Part shown: positions 16,984-25,367 of the stretch, piece by piece
How the letters are laid out: each line of letters begins with the position of its first letter
How positions within the stretch are numbered: the first letter of the stretch is position 1
Assembly: GCA_942493035.1 (NCBI GenBank)
Contig: OW818666.1
Location: 1,488,001 to 1,552,000, forward strand
DNA length: 64,000 bases
From: WRGT01 sp942493035
Lineage (GTDB): Bacteria > Spirochaetota > UBA4802 > UBA5550
Reading direction: 5' to 3'
Translations under genes and position numbers: made by a program
Notes under the pieces: generated by a model
Database searches by the model: none
What the model was told of the DNA's origin: nothing
The model's input: only the letters and a program-made list of their open reading frames with translations

Positions 16984-17195
16984 TTTTTATAACTCGCTAT
17001 GAAATTTCTTACTTCAGTAAAACCTGCGATCATAAGCCAGCCCCTTGCCACCTCGTCGGGATGTCTGCCGATGTACAGCGACGGGAATTTATTTCTCATC
17101 ATCTCTCTTACAGCAGCAGAGTTGGATGATACAAATTCAGCAATGAGTTTCTGATCATCATCACTTAGTTTTCCCCAGTCGTTTATGTCTGACAT
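16980..17195 (-). CDS. Small hypothetical protein coupled to MBL hydrolase
   Basis: A 71-residue soluble protein (MSDINDWGKLSDDDQKLIAE...), mostly helical with a Trp-containing middle (EVARGWLMIAGFTEV). No cysteines, signal or membrane segment. Its stop overlaps the start of the MBL hydrolase gene, so they form a two-gene operon. I do not recognise the family; a role as partner of the hydrolase is possible. Confidence 0.65.
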   Translation of the reverse strand: MSDINDWGKLSDDDQKLIAEFVSSNSAAVREMMRNKFPSLYIGRHPDEVARGWLMIAGFTEVRNFIASYKK

Positions 17196-17309
17196 TAAAT
17201 TACTCCGTTTAACTTTATATTTCTATCACCAACTAATGTCTAAACCTCAGTTTAAATCAATAAAAATCTTTATTTTTTTTACATCATTTTCCCGGCTATT
17301 TATTTTCAA

Positions 17310-17413
17310 GGGTGCGTATGGTTCTTATACTCGTAAAATATGGGATTACGGTCGGCAACGCCCCCGGAATCCCATATTTTACTCACTACGCAAAGCGCTG
17401 GGCCCCCAAAAAA
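17310..17413. repeat. Family C hairpin element, copy 1
   Basis: Within the 319-base gap, TAAAATATGGGATT (17334-17347) pairs perfectly with AATCCCATATTTTA (17368-17381). The ends GGGTGCGTAT and CAAAGCGCTGGGCCCCCAAA match, in inverted orientation, the ends of the element at 40768-40873. The rest of the gap holds no gene. Confidence 0.6.
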
Positions 17414-17514
17414 GTTCGGCAATTAATGCTGTTTTTTTCTTGATAAAATCATCAAGGATAAATAATTATTCATCAACTTTTAAGTAATAATAATTAATCG
17501 ACGGATTACATTTT

Positions 17515-17880
17515 ATGTCTATTTTTGAAAAAATCGCAGAACGGAAAATCGAACAGGCCATGGCGCAGGGAGAATTTGATAATCTCTCATGCAAAGGGAA
17601 ACCTCTCCCTCCTGATGATATGGCAATGGTCCCCGAAGATTTAAGAATGGCATACAAAATACTTAAAAATGCGGGGATAGTGCCGGAAGAGATTGAACTT
17701 CAGAAAAGTATAGTAAACCTCAACGATCTTCTTAACGCATGCGCCGATGAAGAGGAACGGAAAAATCTGAGAATAAAAATCAACGAGAAACAACTCCGGT
17801 ACAACATGATCATGGAATCCCGCGGATTGAAAAAACTCGATCCGGTTTATGAAGAAAAAATTATGGAGAAACTCAAATAA
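17515..17880 (+). CDS. DUF1992 (DnaJ-homologue-C-28-like) protein
   Basis: A 121-residue protein that starts MSIFEKIAERKIEQAMAQGE and continues FDNLSCKGKPLPPDD, the hallmark of the DUF1992 family (E. coli YhdN, human DNAJC28 C-terminal region). It is helical, with no signal or membrane part. The family's biochemical role is not established. The ribosome site is weak. It ends one base before the end of the convergent GDPD-like gene, so the stop codons abut. Confidence 0.88.
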   Translation: MSIFEKIAERKIEQAMAQGEFDNLSCKGKPLPPDDMAMVPEDLRMAYKILKNAGIVPEEIELQKSIVNLNDLLNACADEEERKNLRIKINEKQLRYNMIMESRGLKKLDPVYEEKIMEKLK

Positions 17881-18669
17881 CTATCTCTCCGCTAAAAATT
17901 CTTTCACCATGGCAACATCATCGACCATAAAACCATCTACCCCGGATTCATAAACCCTCTTAAGCTGTACACGGTCTTTAACGTACCACACGTGAACTTT
18001 CACATCCTTTGACTGGATCTGACTTATAAGCCCGCCATTTGCAATATATGAAACACCAATAGCTTCCGGTGTCTGGAGAGCATCAGCTTTAAATCCCCGG
18101 ACAAAATAAAGGAGTCCCGATTTAAAAAGAGCATAAACTCCGATTATGCCGGTCAGAGTAAAAGCCGTTGCGTTTCCCGGAAGAAGTTTCCTTACAAGTT
18201 TGATATTACTGCCGTACATAGTTGACGTGAGCACTCTGTCCACGGCATTCAAATTTTTTACTATTGATACATAACTTTTTACAAGTTCCGGATCTTTGTC
18301 CATAATAGTTATATTAAATCTCTTATCGGGGAAAGCTTTCAGTATCTCTTCGAGAGTCTGAAATTTTAAATCTTTCCCTCTGAATGGAAAAGCTCTATTT
18401 TCATCCGTAAAACTGTATCCAGCATCAAATTGTTTTAATTCATTCAAAGTGAAATCAGAGACAGATCCGGTACCTTCGCAGAGATTATCAATCACCGGCT
18501 CAGAGATTGCCATAACAGTTTTATCTTTTGAAAACTGTATATTAAGGCATACCACATCCGCACCGGCCGAAAAAGCCTCTTCCATTGCTATGATTGTATT
18601 TCCCGGATATTTTTTTGATGCCGGACTATTAAAAAAAATTACCGGTTCAGGTGTAAAAAAAGGTTTCAT
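17881..18669 (-). CDS. GDPD-fold protein lacking the catalytic residues (pseudoenzyme)
   Basis: A 262-residue protein whose order of motifs follows glycerophosphodiester phosphodiesterases, with every active-site position changed. HRG-A becomes NSPAS (near 14), PENT becomes PGNT, the metal pair ExD (IELDV) becomes CLNIQ, and the HDP motif becomes SEP. The rest of the TIM barrel is kept: FSKDKTVM, GTGSVSDFTLNELKQFDAG, TLEEILKAFP, and the C-terminal VWYVKDRVQLKRVYESGVDG. The open frame and conserved scaffold argue for a retained non-catalytic role, perhaps binding a phosphodiester or lipid headgroup. There is no signal peptide. Loss of function by decay is the alternative. Confidence 0.8.
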   Translation of the reverse strand: MKPFFTPEPVIFFNSPASKKYPGNTIIAMEEAFSAGADVVCLNIQFSKDKTVMAISEPVIDNLCEGTGSVSDFTLNELKQFDAGYSFTDENRAFPFRGKDLKFQTLEEILKAFPDKRFNITIMDKDPELVKSYVSIVKNLNAVDRVLTSTMYGSNIKLVRKLLPGNATAFTLTGIIGVYALFKSGLLYFVRGFKADALQTPEAIGVSYIANGGLISQIQSKDVKVHVWYVKDRVQLKRVYESGVDGFMVDDVAMVKEFLAER

Positions 18670-18686
18670 TTTATATTCCTTTATTA

Positions 18687-18811
18687 TTAATTATCAATGT
18701 TATTTCCTCAACATATATTTTATTCTAAAAAAAGGATTCTATCTCCCCGCCGGTTCATGTGGCGGGGAGGATAAAGCTTATCCAGCAATAAAAAATTAGG
18801 GAAAGACTAAT
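18687..18811. repeat. Family A-like element (diverged)
   Basis: The centre CTATCTCCCCGCCG, GTTCATGT, GGCGGGGAGGATAAAG has the family A hairpin, with AT-rich arms on both sides. The remaining ~200 bases to the next gene hold only a promoter. Confidence 0.5.
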
Positions 18812-18940
18812 GAATTTTTTTATTATTAATTCAATTACGGTAAATTAGAGCCTGATGATTTAACTGTTAACGATATCCTTTTTAATAAACCTGTATTAAG
18901 TTAAAAATCATCTTTATAAATAATTATATATATTTTTTTA

Positions 18941-18968
18941 TTGCTTTTAAAAATACCTGTTATATACT
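18941..18968 (+). promoter_or_regulatory. Promoter for the 181-residue hypothetical gene
   Basis: TTGCTT (18941-18946) and TATACT (18963-18968) are 16 bases apart, 43 bases before the ATG at 19011, which has AAGGA upstream. Confidence 0.5.
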
Positions 18969-19010
18969 TAAAATATCTGGCAACACAAATTTTTACTCAA
19001 GGAAGATAAT

Positions 19011-19556
19011 ATGGCAACAGCAACACCTCTAATAAAAGCATACATGACAGAGACAATCCCGTCCGACGGAGGATTTATTATCACAGCTTTTTTCACTGGC
19101 GGCAGCGGCTATGCAATATATGAAATAACAGCCTATAGAAATGTTAAAGATATATTCAGAACCGGTGAAGGTGTAACATTCAAAACTGATGGGAATAGAA
19201 CACATATACTTGTAGAGCCTGCATCTTTCACGAAAAAATATATTGAGCCTGTAAACAGGGAAGCGCAGCATGCTATACCCTATAGATTTAACGAAATGAC
19301 TGTTATCCCCGGACCCAAAAGTGAAAAAATTATGATCCCTGAAAAGCCTATTTCTCTTTATTCATCGTTTACCATTCTTGAACAGCAGAGTGATTACTTT
19401 TCATTTATATTTTTTCCGACAAAAGATGTTTATGTTGCGATGAAAAAATTTATTGCAGACAGTTTGTATAACGACTGCAACCTGGGACTTTCGGTTTCAA
19501 AAGAAGTTTCAATAAAAGCTCTTGAAACTATTAAAAAGTTTTCAATTTTCGGTTGA
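19011..19556 (+). CDS. Hypothetical protein
   Basis: A 181-residue soluble protein with no signal peptide, membrane segment or cysteine cluster (one Cys, in YNDCNLG). It has beta-type runs in the first half (GGFIITAFFTGGSGYAIYEI) and a helical end. AAGGA precedes the ATG and a promoter is visible. It is transcribed alone and is followed by a strong hairpin. I do not recognise the family. Confidence 0.7.
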   Translation: MATATPLIKAYMTETIPSDGGFIITAFFTGGSGYAIYEITAYRNVKDIFRTGEGVTFKTDGNRTHILVEPASFTKKYIEPVNREAQHAIPYRFNEMTVIPGPKSEKIMIPEKPISLYSSFTILEQQSDYFSFIFFPTKDVYVAMKKFIADSLYNDCNLGLSVSKEVSIKALETIKKFSIFG

Positions 19557-19595
19557 TTTCTGAATAATTTCCGTTGCTGTTAAAATCAAATACAG

Positions 19596-19624
19596 CGGTC
19601 CGGAAAACGGTATTTTCCGGACCG
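19596..19624 (+). terminator. Hairpin after hypothetical gene
   Basis: Perfect 12-bp arms CGGTCCGGAAAA / TTTTCCGGACCG with a 5-base loop. No T-run follows, so termination may be weak. Confidence 0.5.
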
Positions 19625-19724
19625 TCCAATAGCACCATAGTTTATCGATTGTAATATTGTTGACAAATTTTGATCCGACATACTCAATCTATTTATCAAA
19701 TAAAATGAGGTAATTCAAACTGAC

Positions 19725-20561
19725 ATGCCATCAGACAGTTCCGACCCTTTAAGTAATTCAGTGATTAAAAAAGTTTTAAACATCATTAGAAAACCATTCA
19801 AAAACACCGACGAAAACACTTTTGACGCTGAAGCATATGAACAGCTTGATACCCCCAGAAAGGATATGATTGACGGTATTGTTATGCTTTCCGAGCTGAA
19901 CACAAAGGATATCATGATCCCCAGAGTAGATCTCGTAGCTATAGATTCAGATATTGACCTGAAATCACTGGTGAAAGTTATCCTTGATGCAGGCCATTCA
20001 AGAGTTCCTGTATATGAAGAGACAATCGATAATATTATAGGAATTCTTTACGTTAAAGATCTGATCAAACTGATCCCTATCTCTGATAAAACAAAAAAAT
20101 TTAATATAAAAAAGCTTATACATGAACCTTTTTTCGTCCCTGAAACCATGGCGCTGGATGAACTGCTGCTTGAATTTAAACTGAAAAAACTGCATCTGGC
20201 AATTGTCGTGGATGAATACGGCGGCCTTGGCGGTATCGTAACGCTGGAGGATATTCTAGAGGTAATTGTAGGAGATATTAACGACGAGTATGATGTTGAA
20301 GAACTCCCCGAGTTTGAAAAGACAGGTCCATGTTCATACGATGTTGACTCAAGAATGCTGATTTCAGATTTTAATGATGAACTGAACCTTAATATACCAA
20401 CAGATGATTTTGATACTGTCGGCGGATTTGTTTTTGACCTATTCGGACGTGTACCGGAGAAAGATGAAACCATTAAATATGAAAATATATCTTTTAAGAT
20501 CAAAGATATTTCCGGTATAAAAATAATCCGTATAACTGCTACAATTTTAAAACAGAAATAG
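19725..20561 (+). CDS. corC: CorC/TlyC-like CBS-domain protein
   Basis: A 278-residue soluble protein without the N-terminal DUF21 membrane part. Two CBS domains span about 60-185 (TKDIMIPRVDLVAIDSD; HSRVPVYEE; AIVVDEYGGLGGIVTLEDI), and a CorC_HlyC transporter-associated domain follows (about 200-275, DDFDTVGGFVFDLFGRVPEK). The family is linked to magnesium/cobalt efflux, and in spirochaetes was named hemolysin TlyC. recO starts 2 bases after its stop, so they form an operon. GAGGT is 13 bases from the ATG, longer than usual, so the start is a little uncertain. Confidence 0.9.
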   Translation: MPSDSSDPLSNSVIKKVLNIIRKPFKNTDENTFDAEAYEQLDTPRKDMIDGIVMLSELNTKDIMIPRVDLVAIDSDIDLKSLVKVILDAGHSRVPVYEETIDNIIGILYVKDLIKLIPISDKTKKFNIKKLIHEPFFVPETMALDELLLEFKLKKLHLAIVVDEYGGLGGIVTLEDILEVIVGDINDEYDVEELPEFEKTGPCSYDVDSRMLISDFNDELNLNIPTDDFDTVGGFVFDLFGRVPEKDETIKYENISFKIKDISGIKIIRITATILKQK

Positions 20562-20563
20562 CC

Positions 20564-21310
20564 ATGTCGCAGGAGAGAGAAACCGGAATTGTTCTTTCGA
20601 AACAGAGTTCCGGAGAAGCCGACAACATCTGCACTATCTACACAAAAAATTCAGGTAAAGAACGGTTTGTATTCAGGGGATTAAAAAAATCGACCAAGCG
20701 CCCGAGAACAGCATCTGAACCGGGGACTATTCTTGATCTTGTTTATTATACCGGAAAGAGCGGAAGTCTAAACAATGTATCTGAATTTGATATACTTACA
20801 AACTATAATTCCATAAGAAAAAGCAGTAGAAAAATATTTTCACTATACTTCATTCTGGAACTGGTTGACCGGACAACAGGATTCTCCGATTCGAATAGTA
20901 AAATATTCAATCTTCTTTCTGCGGGGATAGATGTTCTGTCAAACACGGAATACCCCCGTCATTTCGCCCTCTTTTTCGCGATCAAGTATCTTTTAATGCA
21001 GGGTGTATTCCCTGACACGGAAAAGTGTTCATGGTGTGGAAACACCGACGAGGAAAAGCTTGTAATTGAGAACAGCACTTTAAAAATTTCATGTATCAAT
21101 TGTACCGATATAAAAACTGCAGCAGCAAGGAGCAAAGGCAGAGCGTTGATTAATCAATGCGCAAAACTCAAACTTGATAAAATCGACTGCAGTATATATT
21201 CCGAAAAAGATGCAATATCTGTATTAGCTTTAATTATAGAATATATAAACTCATATTACAGCATTAATCTTAAAACAGGTTCAATGCTGTTAAGCGATAT
21301 ACATGATTAA
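20564..21310 (+). CDS. recO: DNA repair protein RecO
   Basis: A 248-residue RecO, which helps load RecA on SSB-coated DNA with RecR. The N-terminal OB-fold begins ETGIVLSKQSSGEADNICTI. The helical C-terminal domain has a zinc site formed by CSWC and CINC, as in many RecO proteins. Length is normal. It follows corC with a 2-base gap, and its GGAG is within the end of corC. Confidence 0.9.
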   Translation: MSQERETGIVLSKQSSGEADNICTIYTKNSGKERFVFRGLKKSTKRPRTASEPGTILDLVYYTGKSGSLNNVSEFDILTNYNSIRKSSRKIFSLYFILELVDRTTGFSDSNSKIFNLLSAGIDVLSNTEYPRHFALFFAIKYLLMQGVFPDTEKCSWCGNTDEEKLVIENSTLKISCINCTDIKTAAARSKGRALINQCAKLKLDKIDCSIYSEKDAISVLALIIEYINSYYSINLKTGSMLLSDIHD

Positions 21311-21323
21311 AAAGATTTAAATA

Positions 21324-21488
21324 TTATTTCCCTTTGAGGGTGATCGGGCAGGCCAGAACTCTATAATCGGCAGTTTTTTCTTCATGAGTTGTAGCCATTG
21401 AACTGAGTGATCCGCCATAGTTACAGAGAACCTGATAATTCCTTAATTCTATATGGTGTTTGCATTTTTTACATTCTTCGAGTTTCAT
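21324..21488 (-). CDS. 54-residue four-cysteine small protein
   Basis: A short gene missed by usual length cut-offs. The minus-strand frame starts ATG at 21488 with GGAGAAG 5 bases upstream and ends TAA at 21324. The protein begins MKLEECKKCKHHIELRNYQ and ends VLACPITLKGK. Cysteines at 6, 9, 22 and 47 (CxxC...C...C) could bind zinc or an iron-sulfur cluster, and CNYGG and ACPI are reminiscent of small anaerobe metal-binding proteins. It converges on recO. The good ribosome site and compact Cys pattern support it as real. Confidence 0.7.
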   Translation of the reverse strand: MKLEECKKCKHHIELRNYQVLCNYGGSLSSMATTHEEKTADYRVLACPITLKGK

Positions 21489-21816
21489 TTATCTTCTCCA
21501 TAAATTCAGCTAAGTATCATTATTATTTAAACTATTATGTCACTTTATTATTGCAAGAACGAAGATTAATGCGGTGTCGATTATTGTCAATAATTATATT
21601 AAATAAAATATAAAATCAACCGGTAACTAAACATAAAATACCACCAGTTTTGAACATCTCAGAACTATACCGATAGCCGCTTCTTGCAGCTGGAACTTAA
21701 TTTCCACGTATATTTTAAGTCTGTTAAAACATCGCTGCTTACTTCCGGGTAACCTTTTTTTCGACTTGTATTAAAAAATTTCTAGACATTTACTTGCGGG
21801 AAAAGCTAATAAAAAT
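21489..21816. other. 328-bp intergenic region with family B fragment
   Basis: No gene is seen. CATAAAATACCACCAGTTTT followed by GAACATCT (21632-21659) matches one arm of family B (compare 55677-55702), so a truncated copy is present. The remainder is AT-rich. Confidence 0.45.
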
Positions 21817-22374
21817 ATGATTAAAGAATCAATAAAAAAAATTCCTTCTGAAGATGAATGCCTCAGACTCATAAAAGAACATGAGATGCTTCCGAACATT
21901 GTCGATCATTCAATCCAGGTTAAAAATGTTTCAGAAGCTATATATAAACATCTCATTGATAAGCAGAATATAAGTATTGAACTTCTTATTGCCTCCGCCC
22001 TTTTACATGATATTACAAAAACAAAAGCAATTCTGGAGAAGGAGCTTCGCCATGACCTTACGGGGGGTGAACTGCTTCGAAGTCTTGGTTATGCGGAGAT
22101 TGCTGTTATTGTTGAAAATCATGTAGTGTTCTCTGATTTTGATCCAGATGGACCTTTATTAGAAAAAGAAATTATTTATTACTCTGACAAAAGAGTGATG
22201 CATGACACTGTGGTAAACATTGACACAAGAGTAGCAGACCTTGTAGAACGATATGGTAAGACAGATAAAATTAAAGAGATGATATTGAACAATAAAAAAT
22301 TTATCCTTAAACTTGAGTCCAAAATACAGAGTCACATGGATATCCCTATAGATGAAGCTCTGAAAGATCTATGA
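21817..22374 (+). CDS. HD-domain phosphohydrolase
   Basis: A 185-residue HD-family protein. Metal ligands are H31 (VDHSIQV), H64-D65 (LLHDITK), then H79 and H102 (ENHVVF), with the final Asp in NIDTRVADL. Such proteins hydrolyse phosphate esters or nucleotides. The stop overlaps the radical SAM start by 4 bases, so expression is coupled. The substrate is unknown. HD proteins of this short type beside this kind of radical SAM protein remind me of archaeal gene pairs, which is an impression only. Confidence 0.82.
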   Translation: MIKESIKKIPSEDECLRLIKEHEMLPNIVDHSIQVKNVSEAIYKHLIDKQNISIELLIASALLHDITKTKAILEKELRHDLTGGELLRSLGYAEIAVIVENHVVFSDFDPDGPLLEKEIIYYSDKRVMHDTVVNIDTRVADLVERYGKTDKIKEMILNNKKFILKLESKIQSHMDIPIDEALKDL

Positions 22375-24023
22375 AACGATACCTCATACTTGACTGTTTT
22401 GTTGACGAACCGGCATGCCTTGGCGTACCCCCTTTTATATCACCATATCCCCGCTATATTTATGGTGCGCTTTTATCAGCAGGAGTTTCTCCTGATAAAA
22501 TTGTATATCTGACTATAGATCATCTGCGCGAGAGTGAATATAACTTCACAGAGAGTTACAGCCACGTTTTTCTTGTCGGTGGAGCGGCTGTCCCCGGGAA
22601 ATATCTGGGTGCCAGGATCGGTTCGCTTGCAGAGATAAATAAAATTCTCAATCAGAACAGCAGAACAGATATTTCAGTGGGAGGGCTTATTCATCGAGCT
22701 ATTACGTCACCTCCGGCAAACACAACAGTCATCAGTTACGATATCGAAAAGTTTGCATACACCCTTGCTCGCGGCAGTTCTGAGGACAGTTATCGGACCG
22801 CAAAAGAGATTGCCGAATGGGGAGTTAAAGGAGCTGAAATTGTCAAGCAGCACCCCTGGTATCCCGATGTCATCTGTGAAATGGAGAGCGGAAGAGGATG
22901 TCCCCGAGAGTTTCACTGTTCATTCTGCTCTGAAGGTTTAATAAAAAATGTTGAATTCCGGGATGCCGGAGATATTCTCTCCGAAGTTGATGCCTTGATA
23001 GATCAGGGCGTTTCACGCTTCAGGCTTGGTAGACAGGCAGATATTATACAATATGGAAGCCGCCTTGACATATATAACAACGGATTTCCACGGCCTGAAC
23101 CATCAGCGGTTAAAGAACTCTTCTCTGAACTTAAAAAAAGAAAGGAAGCAGGAAAAATACTTGTACTGAATGTTGACAATGCAAATCCGGGATCTATCGT
23201 TAACTGGCCGGATCATTCATCAGCAATTCTTGAATCTATAGCAGATGCCGTAACTCCTGGTGACACCCTCCCATTCGGAATTGAATCATTTGATGAAACA
23301 GTGGTACGCCGGAATAATCTGAAGGTAACTCCGGACGAAGCCCTATTTGCTGTAAAACTCGTTAATGAAATCTGCGGATGGAGAGAGGATGGTATCCCTA
23401 AACTTCTTCCCGGAATAAATCTAATACATGGATTAAGAGGGGAGACTTCGGATACTTTTAAAACTAATCACTACTATCTGGAGAAAATAGCCGCCGACGG
23501 ACTTCTTGTTAAAAGAATAAATATTCGAAAACTCCAGCCCTATCCCGGTACTCCACTTTTTAATGAAAGATTTAAAATCAGCGGAACTATCACAAAGAGA
23601 TTCGAATATTTCAGAGATAGAATAAGAGACGAGATTGATCACCATATGCTGAAAAAAATCTATCCTGCAGGTACAATTTTAAAAGATGTTCTAATGCTCG
23701 ATACACGCGACGGTTATTCAATGGGGAAACAGATATCCAGTTACTCCATAACAGTAAAAGTCCCCGGAGTTTTTGATAATAAAAGCTTTAAAAATGTACT
23801 TGTTACAGGTCACAGAGAGAGATCGCTGTCATCACTCCCTCTCCCTTTTGCGATCAACACTACTTCTGCAAAGGCTTTTGAAATGATACCAGGAGTGAGC
23901 AAAGACAAGTCTTCAGATCTGATACTGAAAAGACCGTTTGAAACTGTAGATTCATTTGCGGAAGAGATAAAAAATGTCCAGGCCGATCTACTGAAGATAA
24001 TTACTGATAATTCAGAAGTTTAA
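22371..24023 (+). CDS. Radical SAM protein with TRAM-like and helix-hairpin-helix C-terminus
   Basis: A 550-residue enzyme. An N-terminal ~150-residue Rossmann-like part (HVFLVGGAAVPGKYL, residues 65-79) resembles the B12-binding region of this superfamily. The 4Fe-4S motif is C177-P-R-E-F-H-C183-S-F-C186, a CX5CX2C spacing instead of the usual CX3CX2C. The barrel continues to about residue 390 (FGIESFDET; RKLQPYPGTPLF). A beta-rich segment follows (GYSMGKQISSYSITVKVPG, TRAM-like). The end, NTTSAKAFEMIPGVSKDKSS, is a helix-hairpin-helix. TRAM and HhH both suggest RNA or DNA as substrate or guide. It is coupled to the HD gene. Confidence 0.85.
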   Translation: MKRYLILDCFVDEPACLGVPPFISPYPRYIYGALLSAGVSPDKIVYLTIDHLRESEYNFTESYSHVFLVGGAAVPGKYLGARIGSLAEINKILNQNSRTDISVGGLIHRAITSPPANTTVISYDIEKFAYTLARGSSEDSYRTAKEIAEWGVKGAEIVKQHPWYPDVICEMESGRGCPREFHCSFCSEGLIKNVEFRDAGDILSEVDALIDQGVSRFRLGRQADIIQYGSRLDIYNNGFPRPEPSAVKELFSELKKRKEAGKILVLNVDNANPGSIVNWPDHSSAILESIADAVTPGDTLPFGIESFDETVVRRNNLKVTPDEALFAVKLVNEICGWREDGIPKLLPGINLIHGLRGETSDTFKTNHYYLEKIAADGLLVKRINIRKLQPYPGTPLFNERFKISGTITKRFEYFRDRIRDEIDHHMLKKIYPAGTILKDVLMLDTRDGYSMGKQISSYSITVKVPGVFDNKSFKNVLVTGHRERSLSSLPLPFAINTTSAKAFEMIPGVSKDKSSDLILKRPFETVDSFAEEIKNVQADLLKIITDNSEV

Positions 24024-24060
24024 TTTGATTAGTTTATTAGTAATTATAAACTAATCAAAT
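24023..24060. terminator. Bidirectional terminator containing both stop regions
   Basis: Perfect 15-bp arms ATTTGATTAGTTTAT / ATAAACTAATCAAAT with an 8-base loop. The stem carries the end of avtA (its TGA at 24055-24057) and starts right at the radical SAM stop. Confidence 0.75.
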
Positions 24061-25308
24061 ATATCCTTTCCGTATCTCCTCTGCAATTATCTCTATTCCG
24101 CGTTTAACAGTATCTTCACTCTGGGAATAAGTAACCCTGATACATTCATTTTTATGTATCCAGTCATCGGAGAGTCCGGGGAAAAAATAGTGTCCCGGTA
24201 CAATTAGAACTCCACGCTCTTTGAGTCTTCCGTAAAGAGTATCGCTGTCAATTTTAATTCCACGCAGCCAGAGCCAGAGGAAAAATGCTCCTTCTGGTTT
24301 ATGTATATGGTAATCAAGACCGGTCAGTTTTTCTTTGAAGAGATTTACTGCAATGTCAGCTTTATTATTATAGTGAGGCTTTATCAGATTTTTACTCATT
24401 GAAATAATTTCGCCTGAATTAACAAGTGATTCAGCGATAACTGCACCAACACTCCCCGGTGCAAGATTGATTACCGCGTTCATCTGGGAAACGGCTTTGA
24501 TGACCTGTTCATTTGCTATGATAATTCCGGTACGCACTCCGGGGAGTCCCAGTTTTGAAAGACTCATACAGACAATGATCTGCTCATTCCAGTAAGGTTT
24601 TGCATCGGAATAAATCATATCGGGAAAAGGTGTTCCGTAGGCGCTGTCTATTATAAGAGGAATGTCATGAAGTTTCGCAAGTGAAATCAGTTTCTCAATC
24701 TCCATGTCGGAGAGAACATTACCGGTAGGATTGGTAGGCCTTGAAACGCATATGGCACCGATATTTTCATCTATATTCAACTTGCCAAAATCTATATTGT
24801 ACTTAAACATATGGTCATCGAGATGTGTTATCTCCGGACGGATTGATGTAAATATTTCATCTGATGTTATTCCCACGTCACTGTAACCGATATATTCAGG
24901 AGTAAGCGGAAGAAGAATTTTTTTAAACGAACCATCCCGGAATCTGCCTGAAAACATATTGAATAGAAGAAAGAAAGCAGACTGGCTCCCGTTGGTAAGG
25001 GCAATATTCGATCCTGTTATATTCCATCCGAATTCCCTGCTTAGAAGCGATGCCAGTTCTTCAATAAATTTAAAATTTCCCTGAGGCGAATCGTAATTAC
25101 CCACGCACTCTTCAAAAAGAGTTCCGGAATCCATCACATCCATCATGCTGTTTCTAAGTATAGATTGAACTGCAGGTATATGAGCAGGATTACCGCCGCC
25201 AAGCATAAGCATATTACGATTGACCGCCATTGCATGGCCAAGATCATCCATAAGACTTTTTATGCCCGATTTACAGTTTACCTTGTCTCCAAACATCGAA
25301 AAATTCAT
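24055..25308 (-). CDS. avtA: Valine-pyruvate aminotransferase
   Basis: A 417-residue fold-type I aminotransferase very close in sequence to E. coli AvtA: FSMFGDKVNCKSGI at the start, MLGGGNPAHIP, ALTNGSQSAFFLLFN, PLTPEYIGYSD, ICVSRPTNPTGNV, the PLP lysine in CMSLSKLGLPGVR, and HKPEGAFFLWLW. It transfers the amino group between valine (or alanine) and the keto acids, using pyridoxal phosphate in the cytoplasm. Length is as expected. It stands alone between the radical SAM gene and a PP2C gene. Confidence 0.93.
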   Translation of the reverse strand: MNFSMFGDKVNCKSGIKSLMDDLGHAMAVNRNMLMLGGGNPAHIPAVQSILRNSMMDVMDSGTLFEECVGNYDSPQGNFKFIEELASLLSREFGWNITGSNIALTNGSQSAFFLLFNMFSGRFRDGSFKKILLPLTPEYIGYSDVGITSDEIFTSIRPEITHLDDHMFKYNIDFGKLNIDENIGAICVSRPTNPTGNVLSDMEIEKLISLAKLHDIPLIIDSAYGTPFPDMIYSDAKPYWNEQIIVCMSLSKLGLPGVRTGIIIANEQVIKAVSQMNAVINLAPGSVGAVIAESLVNSGEIISMSKNLIKPHYNNKADIAVNLFKEKLTGLDYHIHKPEGAFFLWLWLRGIKIDSDTLYGRLKERGVLIVPGHYFFPGLSDDWIHKNECIRVTYSQSEDTVKRGIEIIAEEIRKGYI

Positions 25309-25367
25309 AGCAGATCCCCTCGAAATAATTATTACATTCAGGAGGAGATATTTCTTATGTCAATAAA

